From a virus, in IMG/VR virus record IMGVR_UViG_3300037168_000099, positions 1 through 49,229 of that record: 49,229 nucleotides of DNA. One strand, given 5' to 3'. The position numbers were made by a program, and so were the translations under genes. The notes beneath the pieces were generated by a model, which worked only from the letters and a program-made list of their open reading frames with translations, did not search any database and was not told the origin of the DNA. Below are positions 42,689-48,794 of this stretch, piece after piece (the stretch's first letter is position 1; each line of letters begins with the position of its first letter).

Positions 42689-42722
42689 TAGGGGGTTCTC
42701 GGGTGTGAGCGAGAACCCCCTA
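42689..42722. repeat. Perfect 12-bp inverted repeat between two minus-strand genes
   Basis: TAGGGGGTTCTC (42689-42700) is matched by GAGAACCCCCTA (42711-42722) around a ten-base spacer. On the minus strand it lies between the methyltransferase stop (42743) and the membrane-protein start. No U-tract follows on the minus strand; on the plus strand TTTT lies about eight bases on. It could be a transcription terminator, an RNA-processing hairpin or an operator. Confidence 0.6.
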
Positions 42723-42742
42723 GCACGGCTTTTGTTCCCTGG

Positions 42743-43246
42743 CTATAGCCGCAAGAACTGCCCTTTGATGCTGCAGGCTTCGAGGATATCGGCATCGGCC
42801 GAGCCGTAGGCGACCAGCACCGAGGGGGCGCCGGCATTGGCGCCGGCTTGTTGCCCATCGACGTAGTGAAAATAGAGCCGTCCGCGCAGGAACAGCACCG
42901 CGGCGGCGCGGTTCCACACGGTTTCGAAAAACAAATCGGTCTCAGTGCGGGCGAAGATCAGCGCCGTTCCCTGGTTGTGCAGCGCCATGCGTTTCATCCA
43001 CGGGCCGACGATCGGCGGGGGACCGTAAGGCGGATTCAAGAACACGCGACCGCGCCACGGCTGCAGCAAGCCGTTGTCGGTGGACGTGTAGTGCCTGGCA
43101 GCCGTCGGCCACGGGCGCACGATCGGCGCGCACGGGTCGAGATCGAACGGGCCAAGCGCCGCCAACACGCTCGGCGGCGTCAGCCATTCGTCGTTCTTCA
43201 TGGCGGCCGACTGATGGCCGCCCATGCCGGCAACGCGCCTGCTCAT
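42743..43246 (-). CDS. DNA N6-adenine methyltransferase (phage Dam family)
   Basis: This 167-residue protein has the phage Dam signature: GGHQSA, DEWLTPPSVLAALGPFDLDP with the SAM-binding DPC, HYTSTDNGLLQPWRGRVFLN and the catalytic NPPYG. Such enzymes methylate adenine, often in GATC, and protect phage DNA from restriction or mark it for replication. The longer start at 43246 is kept because GGHQSA is typical of the family. It overlaps the preceding 44-residue gene by four bases. Confidence 0.9.
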   Translation of the reverse strand: MSRRVAGMGGHQSAAMKNDEWLTPPSVLAALGPFDLDPCAPIVRPWPTAARHYTSTDNGLLQPWRGRVFLNPPYGPPPIVGPWMKRMALHNQGTALIFARTETDLFFETVWNRAAAVLFLRGRLYFHYVDGQQAGANAGAPSVLVAYGSADADILEACSIKGQFLRL

Positions 43247-43377
43247 TCGAGCATGTCGGCGATAAACTGCATCGCGGCCGGGATGTGGCTATAGTCGCGC
43301 AACAGAGCCACGATCGCGCGGTGGTCGTAATAACCAACAGCCATGAAGAACCTGTTTTTTGGGATGTAAACGCGCAT
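43243..43377 (-). CDS. Small unknown protein, 44 aa
   Basis: The ATG has AAGGGGA eight bases upstream. The product begins MRVYIPKNRFFMAVGYYDHR and ends in a helical HIPAAMQFIADMLE. The stop overlaps the methyltransferase ATG (ATGA). Size, ribosome site and junctions support a real gene. No domain is known. Confidence 0.6.
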   Translation of the reverse strand: MRVYIPKNRFFMAVGYYDHRAIVALLRDYSHIPAAMQFIADMLE

Positions 43378-43380
43378 CTG

Positions 43381-43470
43381 TCATTTCCCCTTGATGGTCG
43401 GCGGGCTGATCTTCCATAGCAGCCAGCCGAGGAAGACGCCTGCCAGGATGTGGGCGAGGAAGCTGGTCAC
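43381..43470 (-). CDS. 29-aa membrane peptide
   Basis: A GTG at 43470 overlaps the upstream stop (GTGA), implying translational coupling. The peptide is a single hydrophobic helix (MTSFLAHILAGVFLGWLLW) with a short polar end KISPPTIKGK. Such mini-membrane proteins often modulate host membrane enzymes or other phage proteins. Its function is unknown. Confidence 0.55.
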   Translation of the reverse strand: MTSFLAHILAGVFLGWLLWKISPPTIKGK

Positions 43471-43721
43471 GAGGCGGGCTTGCCGGCGAGCGGGTCGAAC
43501 GCCTGGCGCTGCTTGCACAGTTCGAGCGCCTTTGCCGCCTCGAGCGCGTTAACCTCGTCAGCTTTGCGGCGCGCGGCTTCGAAGCTGAAGCAATACCAGG
43601 TCCGCCCCGAAAGGGTCTGGTATTCCTGGCTGCCCGCCGGGTTGGCTTCCTTCCAAAGACGCCAACGCCCGCCGGGTAAGCCCGATCCAGGGCGCCAAAT
43701 GTAATGTTCGGGGTACATCAT
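43467..43721 (-). CDS. Small unknown protein, 84 aa
   Basis: The start at 43721 overlaps the upstream stop (ATGATG), with GGGAG upstream. The longer frame to 43835 is rejected. The protein has an aromatic N-terminal part (MYPEHYIWRPGSGLPGGRWR) and then a helix (FSFEAARRKADEVNALEAAK). Trp-rich small proteins with this outline are common in phage accessory blocks. The role is unknown. Confidence 0.6.
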   Translation of the reverse strand: MMYPEHYIWRPGSGLPGGRWRLWKEANPAGSQEYQTLSGRTWYCFSFEAARRKADEVNALEAAKALELCKQRQAFDPLAGKPAS

Positions 43722-43945
43722 GCTAGATTCTCCCTTCCTGCTGTTGCAAAGGCGTGTCGTATGAGGTCTGTGGCTTCCTGGCGCGTCCGGAAGGTCCGGG
43801 AGCCCCAAGACACCCGGGAGCCGATCCGCCAGCACCCGGAAGCGTCGTAGGCGACCAGCGGGGGTTCATGGCCGGGACTAACGACCAGTTCGAACATGCT
43901 GGGGGAGTGGCAGAGGTATTGCATTCCGGAGAGGGTGATTTTCAC
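43718..43945 (-). CDS. Small unknown protein, 75 aa
   Basis: This 75-residue protein has a beta-rich first part (MFELVVSPGHEPPLVAYDAS), then RTFRTRQEATDLIRHAFATA, a helix. It overlaps the next gene by four bases. It could be a single-domain DNA mimic or regulator, but nothing specific supports this. Confidence 0.55.
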   Translation of the reverse strand: MKITLSGMQYLCHSPSMFELVVSPGHEPPLVAYDASGCWRIGSRVSWGSRTFRTRQEATDLIRHAFATAGRENLA

Positions 43946-43954
43946 AGTCCGCCC

Positions 43955-44443
43955 CTATCGGTAAACGGCAATGCCGCGGGTATAGCACGAGTCGGCCGTG
44001 CTGCCGTCCGGGATGTCGCCCGGCCGCAGAATGTACAGCGCGCAGCCGCGCGGATCGCCTTGGACGTAGTAGCCAAAGCCTGGATAGTTGGTGATGATCG
44101 CCCGCAGGCGCTTGAGGGCACCGCGCTCTCGATCGGGTAGGGATCCATGGGTGACGTAATCCTTGCCGTGGCCGTGCAGGTAGTGGTGGTGTTCCATGAA
44201 CGGCTTGCCGTCGTCATCGTGCTCAAAGGTTTTGCGCTTGCCGGTCAGTGTCGGGATATGATCCTTAAGGCGCTTTACCTTGCGCCCGCGCACGATCGAC
44301 CAAGACCCGTAGCTGTTGCCATCGCCGCATTCGAGCTCGTGCCAGCGGTGCAGGGTCATCGATATGCGGCGCAAGGCGATTGCGTCATGATAGGAGATGC
44401 CGGCGGATTGCAGGGCATCGATGCAGGTTTGTTTGTGGAGCAT
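43955..44443 (-). CDS. Unknown accessory protein, 162 aa
   Basis: The ATG is preceded by AAGGGAA. It has a recognisable layout from other phages: LRRISMTLHRWHELECGDGN, then GKPFMEHHHYLHGHGKDYV, then GYYVQGDPRGCALYILRPGD. The His-rich loop and conserved aromatic residues suggest a metal- or nucleotide-binding fold, but the function is not known to me. It is part of the early accessory operon. Confidence 0.7.
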   Translation of the reverse strand: MLHKQTCIDALQSAGISYHDAIALRRISMTLHRWHELECGDGNSYGSWSIVRGRKVKRLKDHIPTLTGKRKTFEHDDDGKPFMEHHHYLHGHGKDYVTHGSLPDRERGALKRLRAIITNYPGFGYYVQGDPRGCALYILRPGDIPDGSTADSCYTRGIAVYR

Positions 44444-44485
44444 TTGCCTAGTTCCCTTGTGTTTGCGCGTTGGCGCGGTTGGTGG

Positions 44486-44788
44486 TTACTCGAATGAAGC
44501 GACGATGTGGTCGATGTGGCGCGCGGTCCCGCCGCAATCCAGGATGTATTGCACCTGGTCGCGGACGCGGTCGACCTGCCGTGCGGCCATGCGGTCGAGA
44601 AGCGCGCGGCAGGAATAGCCGTTCGGGTGCGTAGCAAGCAAAGTCTCGCCTGCATCGCTTTTGTAAAACAGCCCGTGCGTATCGAGCTCCGCAATAACGC
44701 GGACCTGCAAAACGCCGTGCGGCGTTGCGACGGGCTTCAGGATGCGCGAGTCGTTTGATGGCAGGATTGATCCGCCGACGTGTCGCAT
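44486..44788 (-). CDS. Unknown accessory protein, 100 aa
   Basis: The ATG at 44788 lies two bases after the preceding stop. The first half is beta-rich (TPHGVLQVRVIAELDTHGLF) and the second half is a helix (LLDRMAARQVDRVRDQVQYI). The longer frame to 44959 is rejected because it overlaps the neighbour. There is no known domain. Confidence 0.6.
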   Translation of the reverse strand: MRHVGGSILPSNDSRILKPVATPHGVLQVRVIAELDTHGLFYKSDAGETLLATHPNGYSCRALLDRMAARQVDRVRDQVQYILDCGGTARHIDHIVASFE

Positions 44789-44790
44789 TG

Positions 44791-45099
44791 TCAAAGCCTC
44801 TCGTTTGAGGGTTGGTAGGTGTACTTGCCGGCGCCGCTCAGTTCGTCCTGGCTCGGCGCTGTTGCATTGATGGCGCGGAGCGCACAAGCGAGCAATGGCC
44901 CGGTGAACGCCGCGCAAATGGCATCGCGCGGGCTGGCGCCCTTGGCGATATCCTCGCACAAGTCATCAATACGTTTGAAGTATTGGGCGAGCGCATAGGG
45001 GTTATAGTGCTTACCGCGCGACTGGCGGATGTCGTATTGCGTCAAGGCGTGCACAAGCGCGTTGCGCACGGTCCCGCCGAACATTCGGAATTCTGGCAT
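44791..45099 (-). CDS. Unknown accessory protein, 102 aa
   Basis: AAGGGAG precedes the ATG. The protein is helical, with a motif MFGGTVRNALVHALTQYDIR and a hydrophobic middle AICAAFTGPLLACALRAINA. A structured hairpin lies in its leader (45133-45163). Its function is unknown. Confidence 0.65.
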   Translation of the reverse strand: MPEFRMFGGTVRNALVHALTQYDIRQSRGKHYNPYALAQYFKRIDDLCEDIAKGASPRDAICAAFTGPLLACALRAINATAPSQDELSGAGKYTYQPSNERL

Positions 45100-45132
45100 T
45101 GCTTAGACTCCCTTGGTTAGCTTCTACCGCCC

Positions 45133-45163
45133 TATGCCCGGTATCCTTTCGGAGCCGGGCATA
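45133..45163 (-). promoter_or_regulatory. Leader hairpin with a GNRA-type tetraloop
   Basis: A perfect 9-bp stem TATGCCCGG / CCGGGCATA encloses, on the minus strand, CTCCGAAAGGATA: an inner three-base-pair TCC/GGA stem capped by GAAA. GNRA tetraloops are typical of folded RNA, so this is likely an RNA element in the leader of the 44791-45099 gene rather than a plain DNA operator. No U-tract follows, so it is not an intrinsic terminator. Confidence 0.55.
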
Positions 45164-45196
45164 AGCGCGTCGTTTGGGTTTGGTTGCTGGTGCCTC

Positions 45197-45787
45197 CTAT
45201 TCGTTGCCGATGGGTCTCGCCCAAAGCGAGAAATTGATATCGAATTGTCCGGTTGAGTCGATGGAAAACAGGAACTCATGGTCCGGGTGCTCCGCTTGCG
45301 CGGCTTTCAAGATCTTGGCCGGGTTGTCTGTCTGCCCAGGATGAAAGCCGGACTCGAAAGCATCATCGTTGAGCTTGCGAAAGCCGTGCTTTGTCCAATC
45401 GACATCGAAGGTATCGGCGCGACGCGCGTCGTCGAGCAGGTATTCAATATAGGTGTCGACTTCGTCGCCGGCTTCGATTTCATCGGCGCCGATAACCTCA
45501 CCGTCCTCCGTTATGAAATAAGAGCGCTTCCACCCATAGGAGTCGGGCGAGCTGCGATACGCCTTCCCGGTTTCGTGGCTGATAATCCATTCATCCGACC
45601 ATTCCAGGGCATACCCGTGGTTTTCGAGCCACGAATAGACCGGCTTGGAAACGTGATTCCAATTGGCGAATATGATACCGCGTTCCGGGTCGGAATAACC
45701 CGGTTCACCGTAGGAACTGCACCAATCGACGTCTTGGTTACAGCGCTTGTACAGTAATGCTTCGATAGCTTGAGCGGGTATGTTCAT
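45197..45787 (-). CDS. Unknown accessory protein, 196 aa
   Basis: AGGAG lies before the ATG at 45787. The protein is acidic and Trp/Tyr-rich (NWNHVSKPVYSWLENHGYAL, SDEWIISHETGKAYRSSPDS), with a central strand-helix and an acidic patch DEIEAGDEVDTYIEYLLDDA. Its high negative charge would fit a DNA-mimic or inhibitor, but this is only a suggestion. No family is recognised. Confidence 0.65.
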   Translation of the reverse strand: MNIPAQAIEALLYKRCNQDVDWCSSYGEPGYSDPERGIIFANWNHVSKPVYSWLENHGYALEWSDEWIISHETGKAYRSSPDSYGWKRSYFITEDGEVIGADEIEAGDEVDTYIEYLLDDARRADTFDVDWTKHGFRKLNDDAFESGFHPGQTDNPAKILKAAQAEHPDHEFLFSIDSTGQFDINFSLWARPIGNE

Positions 45788-45798
45788 GGCTGTTGCTC

Positions 45799-45981
45799 CT
45801 ATTCCGGCAGGTTAGCGAATGCTGCACGGAGCGCCTGGATCTCCGCGTAGCGTTCGGGGAAAGTGATTCGCAGGGTCGACCAATCCATGCCGAACTGCAG
45901 TCCGCCGGCCATGTCCCGGAAACACTGGCGCAGGATTGCGTTGTAGCGGCGCAAGGCGCCTCGTTTGGTTCGGACGGTCAT
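45799..45981 (-). CDS. Small unknown protein, 60 aa
   Basis: The ATG has AAGGGAG nearby. The product is basic and helical (TKRGALRRYNAILRQCFRDM), then FPERYAEIQALRAAFANL. Its size and outline suit a small DNA- or protein-binding factor. It is followed after 11 bases by the 196-residue gene. Confidence 0.6.
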   Translation of the reverse strand: MTVRTKRGALRRYNAILRQCFRDMAGGLQFGMDWSTLRITFPERYAEIQALRAAFANLPE

Positions 45982-46009
45982 TGGTTGTTCTCCCTTGTGG
46001 ACTCATCAG

Positions 46010-46044
46010 CTGCAGCTCGACTGCAGGACCGCGCCAGGCGCGGT
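46010..46044. repeat. Two small hairpins in an intergenic gap
   Basis: CTGCAG-CTCGA-CTGCAG (46010-46026) and ACCGCGC-CAG-GCGCGGT (46028-46044) can form stems of six and seven base pairs. They fill the 69-bp gap between the genes at 46051 and 45981. They may be RNA-stability or regulatory elements; no T-tract is present. Confidence 0.45.
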
Positions 46045-46050
46045 TTCGTC

Positions 46051-46419
46051 CTATTCAGTTTCCTCCCCTTCTGTTTCACGCTCATCCGGCCAATCAAACC
46101 CGTCGGTTTCCTCGTTGTACTCCATGCCGTGCGGGATAAGCCAGCAATCGCCGTTTTGATAGACGCTGTACTTGACGCCATTGTCATCGGTTACGGTCGC
46201 GGTTTGCTCCACATCGGACCACGTGTCCCAATACGCCTCATTGCAGACGCAAACGCCGTTCTCATCCTCATAATCCGGGCCGCGTTCCAAAATCGCCCAG
46301 TCCTCATCCGATACGCCGCTGACACTCTTGGCGCGGTCGCTGAATGATTTGGCGAAGTCTCGCGGGATGTAAACGCCGCGCGCGTCCGAAAGCCAAAGTA
46401 GCATGCCGGGTCTGGGCAT
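46051..46419 (-). CDS. Unknown accessory protein, 122 aa, first gene of the block
   Basis: GAGGGG lies just before the ATG at 46419. The protein starts MLLWLSDARGVYIPRDFAKS and later has CVCNEAYWDTWSDVEQTA and YSVYQNGDCWLIPHGMEYNE, then a very acidic tail. Proteins with the same LWLSDARGIYIPRDFA opening occur in many phages, usually as the first gene of an early block; their function is unknown. Confidence 0.7.
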   Translation of the reverse strand: MPRPGMLLWLSDARGVYIPRDFAKSFSDRAKSVSGVSDEDWAILERGPDYEDENGVCVCNEAYWDTWSDVEQTATVTDDNGVKYSVYQNGDCWLIPHGMEYNEETDGFDWPDERETEGEETE

Positions 46420-46447
46420 CTGAGTCCCCTCTCGTTTCGATCCGTCT

Positions 46448-46475
46448 ATTATGCATTTTATAACGGATGGTGCAA
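46448..46475 (-). promoter_or_regulatory. Likely promoter and operator of the accessory block
   Basis: On the minus strand TTGCAC (46475-46470) is followed after 16 bases by CATAAT (46453-46448), which matches the -10 consensus at five of six positions. It lies about 28 bases before the 46419 start. The inverted arms ATCCGT (46440-46445) and ACGGAT (46463-46468) flank the -10 and could be an operator; an ATGCAT core lies between them. Confidence 0.5.
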
Positions 46476-46484
46476 GAGGGATTT

Positions 46485-46813
46485 TATCACGTTTTTGTGA
46501 TTATAAGCGGCCTGGTCGGTGCCGATTTGCGACATGGTGCCACGGTGACAGCATGGTGACGCAAGCTAGCCTACTCTTGCAACCATTGTCACCATGTCAC
46601 CATATGTCATCATATAAATGTATAGAGAGGTAAGAGGGAATAGAGGAGTAGAGACATATAGCGTATATAATGCATAGAGTATTCCCTAGGTATGGGGACA
46701 TTGTATGGTGACATGGTGCCAATGGTGACATTGTTGATATCGTTAAGCTTTTCGGTTTGGCATATGGTGACAGACATGGTGACATGGTGCCAATATCACG
46801 CGTTTGTGACTAT
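46485..46813. repeat. Iteron-like array, candidate replication origin
   Basis: Thirteen copies of a 9-bp motif related to ATGGTGACA lie here. Direct copies start at 46534, 46542, 46553, 46692, 46705, 46713, 46722, 46764, 46776 and 46784; inverted copies (TGTCACCAT type) start at 46587, 46595 and 46605. A 19-bp compound unit ATGGTGACATGGTGCCAAT occurs exactly at 46705 and 46776. The clusters flank an AT-rich, purine-rich stretch (46614-46690). Two 20-bp elements, TATCACGTTTTTGTGATTAT (46485-46504) and TATCACGCGTTTGTGACTAT (46794-46813), bracket the array. Iterons beside an AT-rich stretch in a non-coding divergent region fit an origin; multi-site operator control is the alternative. Confidence 0.7.
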
Positions 46814-46856
46814 GAATTGCGTAAAAACAAGCGTAGAATTGTGAAAGTTACAGTAA

Positions 46857-46891
46857 TTGGTATCCCAATATAGGGAGTATTGGGATACCAA
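46857..46891. repeat. Perfect 14-bp inverted repeat
   Basis: TTGGTATCCCAATA (46857-46870) and its exact complement TATTGGGATACCAA (46878-46891) are separated by TAGGGAG. The element lies between the iteron array and the first plus-strand gene. No T-tract follows on either strand. It may be an operator, a cruciform, or a primase loading site. Confidence 0.7.
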
Positions 46892-46922
46892 AAGTGGTAA
46901 AATCCATAAAATGGAGGTTAAA

Positions 46923-46940
46923 ATGGCTATTAAAGCGTAA
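46923..46940 (+). CDS. Possible five-codon minigene (leader peptide)
   Basis: A perfect GGAGG (46913-46917) five bases before ATG leads into MAIKA and a TAA stop. The next gene starts 49 bases further on with its own GGAGG. Minigenes of this size can drain peptidyl-tRNA or regulate downstream translation. There is no protein homology; the ribosome site is the evidence. Confidence 0.4.
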   Translation: MAIKA

Positions 46941-46988
46941 GGTGCAATCGAGCGAATCAACGGTTTGGATCAAATGGAGGGATTAGAG

Positions 46989-47162
46989 ATGCAAGCGAGA
47001 ACGCCGGATGAATGCGCGAATCACATGATAGTGCGCTACGGTACCAGCAACGCTCCCAAGCACGTCGCGGACGCGATACAAAACAATCGCGACAATTCGC
47101 AGGCGCTGTTGTACTGGCAAGCCGTCGACCGCGCGCTGATTCTGCTATTGCGGGACGTTTAG
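46989..47162 (+). CDS. Small unknown protein, 57 aa, first plus-strand gene after the origin
   Basis: GGAGG lies eight bases before the ATG at 46989; the frame is open from 46965, but that start lacks a good site. The protein is helical (DECANHMIVRYGTSNAPKHV, then NNRDNSQALLYWQAVDRALI). It lies next to the iterons and might be an initiator accessory or regulator. Its function is unknown. Confidence 0.6.
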   Translation: MQARTPDECANHMIVRYGTSNAPKHVADAIQNNRDNSQALLYWQAVDRALILLLRDV

Positions 47163-47319
47163 CTAAGGTTTAGGGCGAGCTCGCCACTTCGCCAGATTGA
47201 GCGCTCCGGCTTTCAGGCCGGGACGTTCTTTCTCCTATCAAATGTTTGTGATGGGATTGACTATCGGTATGAAATGCATAATTGTGTGTTTGGTTTTAAC
47301 GCGCACAAGGGGAAACGAA

Positions 47320-47595
47320 ATGGCTACACACTATTTTGAAACGACCGGTGAAGCTTACGACGCAACACAGTGTCGCGACGACGTTGCGAGTGGTGACGTT
47401 CTTGTCGTCGAGTCTGAATTCGTGGTTGGCGTTGCTGATACTTGGCCGGTTGCGGTGACGCTCGCTTGCGGGCATCTGCACAGCCCCAGTGCAGGTTTTT
47501 CTTTGGCGGAATGCTTGGCCGGTCGCGCCGCAGCTGGCGGAATCGAAGCGGCGCTGGCCCTTGCTGCAAGCCTTGGCTATCCATGCCGCGCTTGA
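47320..47595 (+). CDS. Unknown early protein, 91 aa
   Basis: AAGGGGAAA precedes the ATG at 47320; the frame is open from 47197, but that part lacks coding character. The product starts MATHYFETTGEAYDATQCRD and contains DVLVVESEFVVGVADTWPVA, an outline I recall from many phages of alphaproteobacteria, function unknown. It overlaps the next gene by 13 bp. An AATGCATAA element lies upstream (47273-47281). Confidence 0.7.
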   Translation: MATHYFETTGEAYDATQCRDDVASGDVLVVESEFVVGVADTWPVAVTLACGHLHSPSAGFSLAECLAGRAAAGGIEAALALAASLGYPCRA

Positions 47596-47789
47596 AAGTC
47601 CCTCGCATTACCTGTTGCTGGTGCGGGACCCGAATTGAACCGAACGCGCCGCGTATGCGCCTGCATGAATCGGCGGATACGCGGTGCATTACAAAATGCT
47701 TGGCAACGTTCCATCCGGAGTGTGGGGACGCTTTGCTTGATTATTGCGAGCGCAGGGTTAAACGCAAAGCGGTTACCGGCGATTTTTAG
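47583..47789 (+). CDS. Small zinc-finger protein, 68 aa
   Basis: The ATG at 47583 overlaps the previous gene. Cysteines in TCCWCG and RCITKC, then HPECGD and a late Cys, form a likely zinc-binding fold. The C-terminus is basic (RRVKRKAVTGDF). It may bind nucleic acid or a host protein. It overlaps the convergent minus-strand gene by 17 bp. Confidence 0.6.
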   Translation: MPRLKVPRITCCWCGTRIEPNAPRMRLHESADTRCITKCLATFHPECGDALLDYCERRVKRKAVTGDF

Positions 47790-48087
47790 TCGCGTGATAC
47801 CTGCGGAGATTGAGAGCGCCAGCCGAGAGGCCTAGGCGCTCTTTTTCGTTGCGCGCCTCGTTGGCGACCTTGGCGAGCTCGTTGGCGCGGGCTTGGATCT
47901 TGTCGGCTAATAGCTGCAGTGCCCATCGGGGAGGCTGGCGCCGTCCGGCACGCCAATTCAGCACTGCGGCGCGTTTAGCTCTGCCGTCCAGCAAGCGCAC
48001 GATTGCGCGGCCGCCAGCGCCAGGATGTAGCGCGTCGACGGCGCAAGAAAACACGGTTACAGGTTTCGAATCCAAATTTGGTTCCAT
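47773..48087 (-). CDS. Putative helix-turn-helix regulator on the minus strand
   Basis: This 104-residue protein has the core AGGRAIVRLLDGRAKRAAVL, then NWRAGRRQPPRWALQLLADK, an HTH outline common in phages (often annotated as a small regulator). It is the only minus-strand gene in this part and lies opposite the late-operon start. Its ATG has no clear ribosome site. It may repress the plus-strand operon that starts past 48294, and repeated GTCGAC/AGGTCG sites lie upstream. Confidence 0.6.
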   Translation of the reverse strand: MEPNLDSKPVTVFSCAVDALHPGAGGRAIVRLLDGRAKRAAVLNWRAGRRQPPRWALQLLADKIQARANELAKVANEARNEKERLGLSAGALNLRRYHATKNRR

Positions 48088-48128
48088 ACCGGGAGAGGCT
48101 TTCTATCGTCCTGGGAACCAATAGCAGA

Positions 48129-48199
48129 CCAGGTCGCACCAGGTCGACCGCAAGCCCGCATCTAGTCGACCTCAACCCGCCAACCCCTCTCGACCTCGA
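48129..48199. promoter_or_regulatory. Cluster of AGGTCG/GTCGAC sites, possible operators
   Basis: CCAGGTCG occurs at 48129 and 48139, AGTCGACCT at 48164 and TCGACCTCGAG at 48189, all in about 70 bp just upstream of the minus-strand HTH gene and the plus-strand operon. The arms are partly palindromic. An AT-rich stretch follows at 48215-48275, where promoter elements may lie. Roughly 48088-48293 holds no other gene. Confidence 0.4.
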
Positions 48200-48545
48200 G
48201 CGACCGACCGCTTACAACTCAAGAGTAATAACCATAAACCATAGCGAATATTTTTGTTTGCGAGCGCTATCAATAGGTTAGGAGGCGCACCTCATGTACC
48301 CATTGCTTTGGCTCGATCCAGGCGCGGCCGGCTGCGGTATAGGGGTAGTCAAATCCCCGAGGTCGACGGCCCGCGAGGGAAAAGATTCTTGGGCACGCAT
48401 CCCCATCCCTCCCCAGAAAAAATTCCAAAAACCGCCTTACCCGGTAACCAGCCACCACCAACCCCATTGCAATAAGCCACGCCTTATGCCATCCAGAACA
48501 GCGTCAGGACCCCGCCCATCAGTTAAAACCGGAGTTTCAGCAAAA

Positions 48546-48794
48546 ATGACCAACGTTTACGAAGGCACCCCCGACGCCCGCCAGTCCGCCGACGTCGCGC
48601 ACCCGGTCTCCAGCTTCCGCCCCACATACCGTGCGCTCACGCCCGACGAGAAGGCTCTGCACGACGACCTCAAAGCCAAGGCCGTCGAGCTCGAAGCCCT
48701 GTTCGCCAAGGTCAAGCCCGGCCGTTACAACGCCCTGGCGGTCACCAGCCTGGAGCAGGCGATCATGTGGATCGTCAAGGAGCTGACGTCGTGA
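48546..48794 (+). CDS. Acb2/Tad1-like small protein, candidate anti-defence cyclic-nucleotide sponge
   Basis: The 82-residue part from ATG 48546 has YRALTPDEKALHDDLKAKAV, ELEALFAKVKPGRYNALAVT and SLEQAIMWIVKELT. The helical hairpin with a G-R-x-x-x-L-A-x-T-x-L-E-x-A-x-M-W signature is what I know from the Acb2/Tad1 hairpin family, whose studied members bind the signalling nucleotides of CBASS or Thoeris. The frame is open to an ATG at 48294 with a perfect GGAGG, adding 84 Pro/Arg-rich residues; the true start is uncertain. It is coupled to the next gene (GTGA). Confidence 0.65.
   Translation: MTNVYEGTPDARQSADVAHPVSSFRPTYRALTPDEKALHDDLKAKAVELEALFAKVKPGRYNALAVTSLEQAIMWIVKELTS

Noticed and set aside
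46666-46671. TATAAT in the iteron region as a promoter
   Set aside because: The -10 is perfect but the bases 16-18 upstream (GAGGAG and neighbours) do not resemble a -35; the AT-rich stretch may just aid unwinding.
46597-46785. 62-residue minus-strand ORF across the iterons
   Set aside because: Its repetitive CHH/MSP sequence is a by-product of the ATGGTGACA repeats and it has no ribosome site.
48060-48085. tRNA T-arm-like GGTTTCGAATCC
   Set aside because: No acceptor or anticodon stem can be made around it, and it lies in the N-terminal part of a minus-strand gene.
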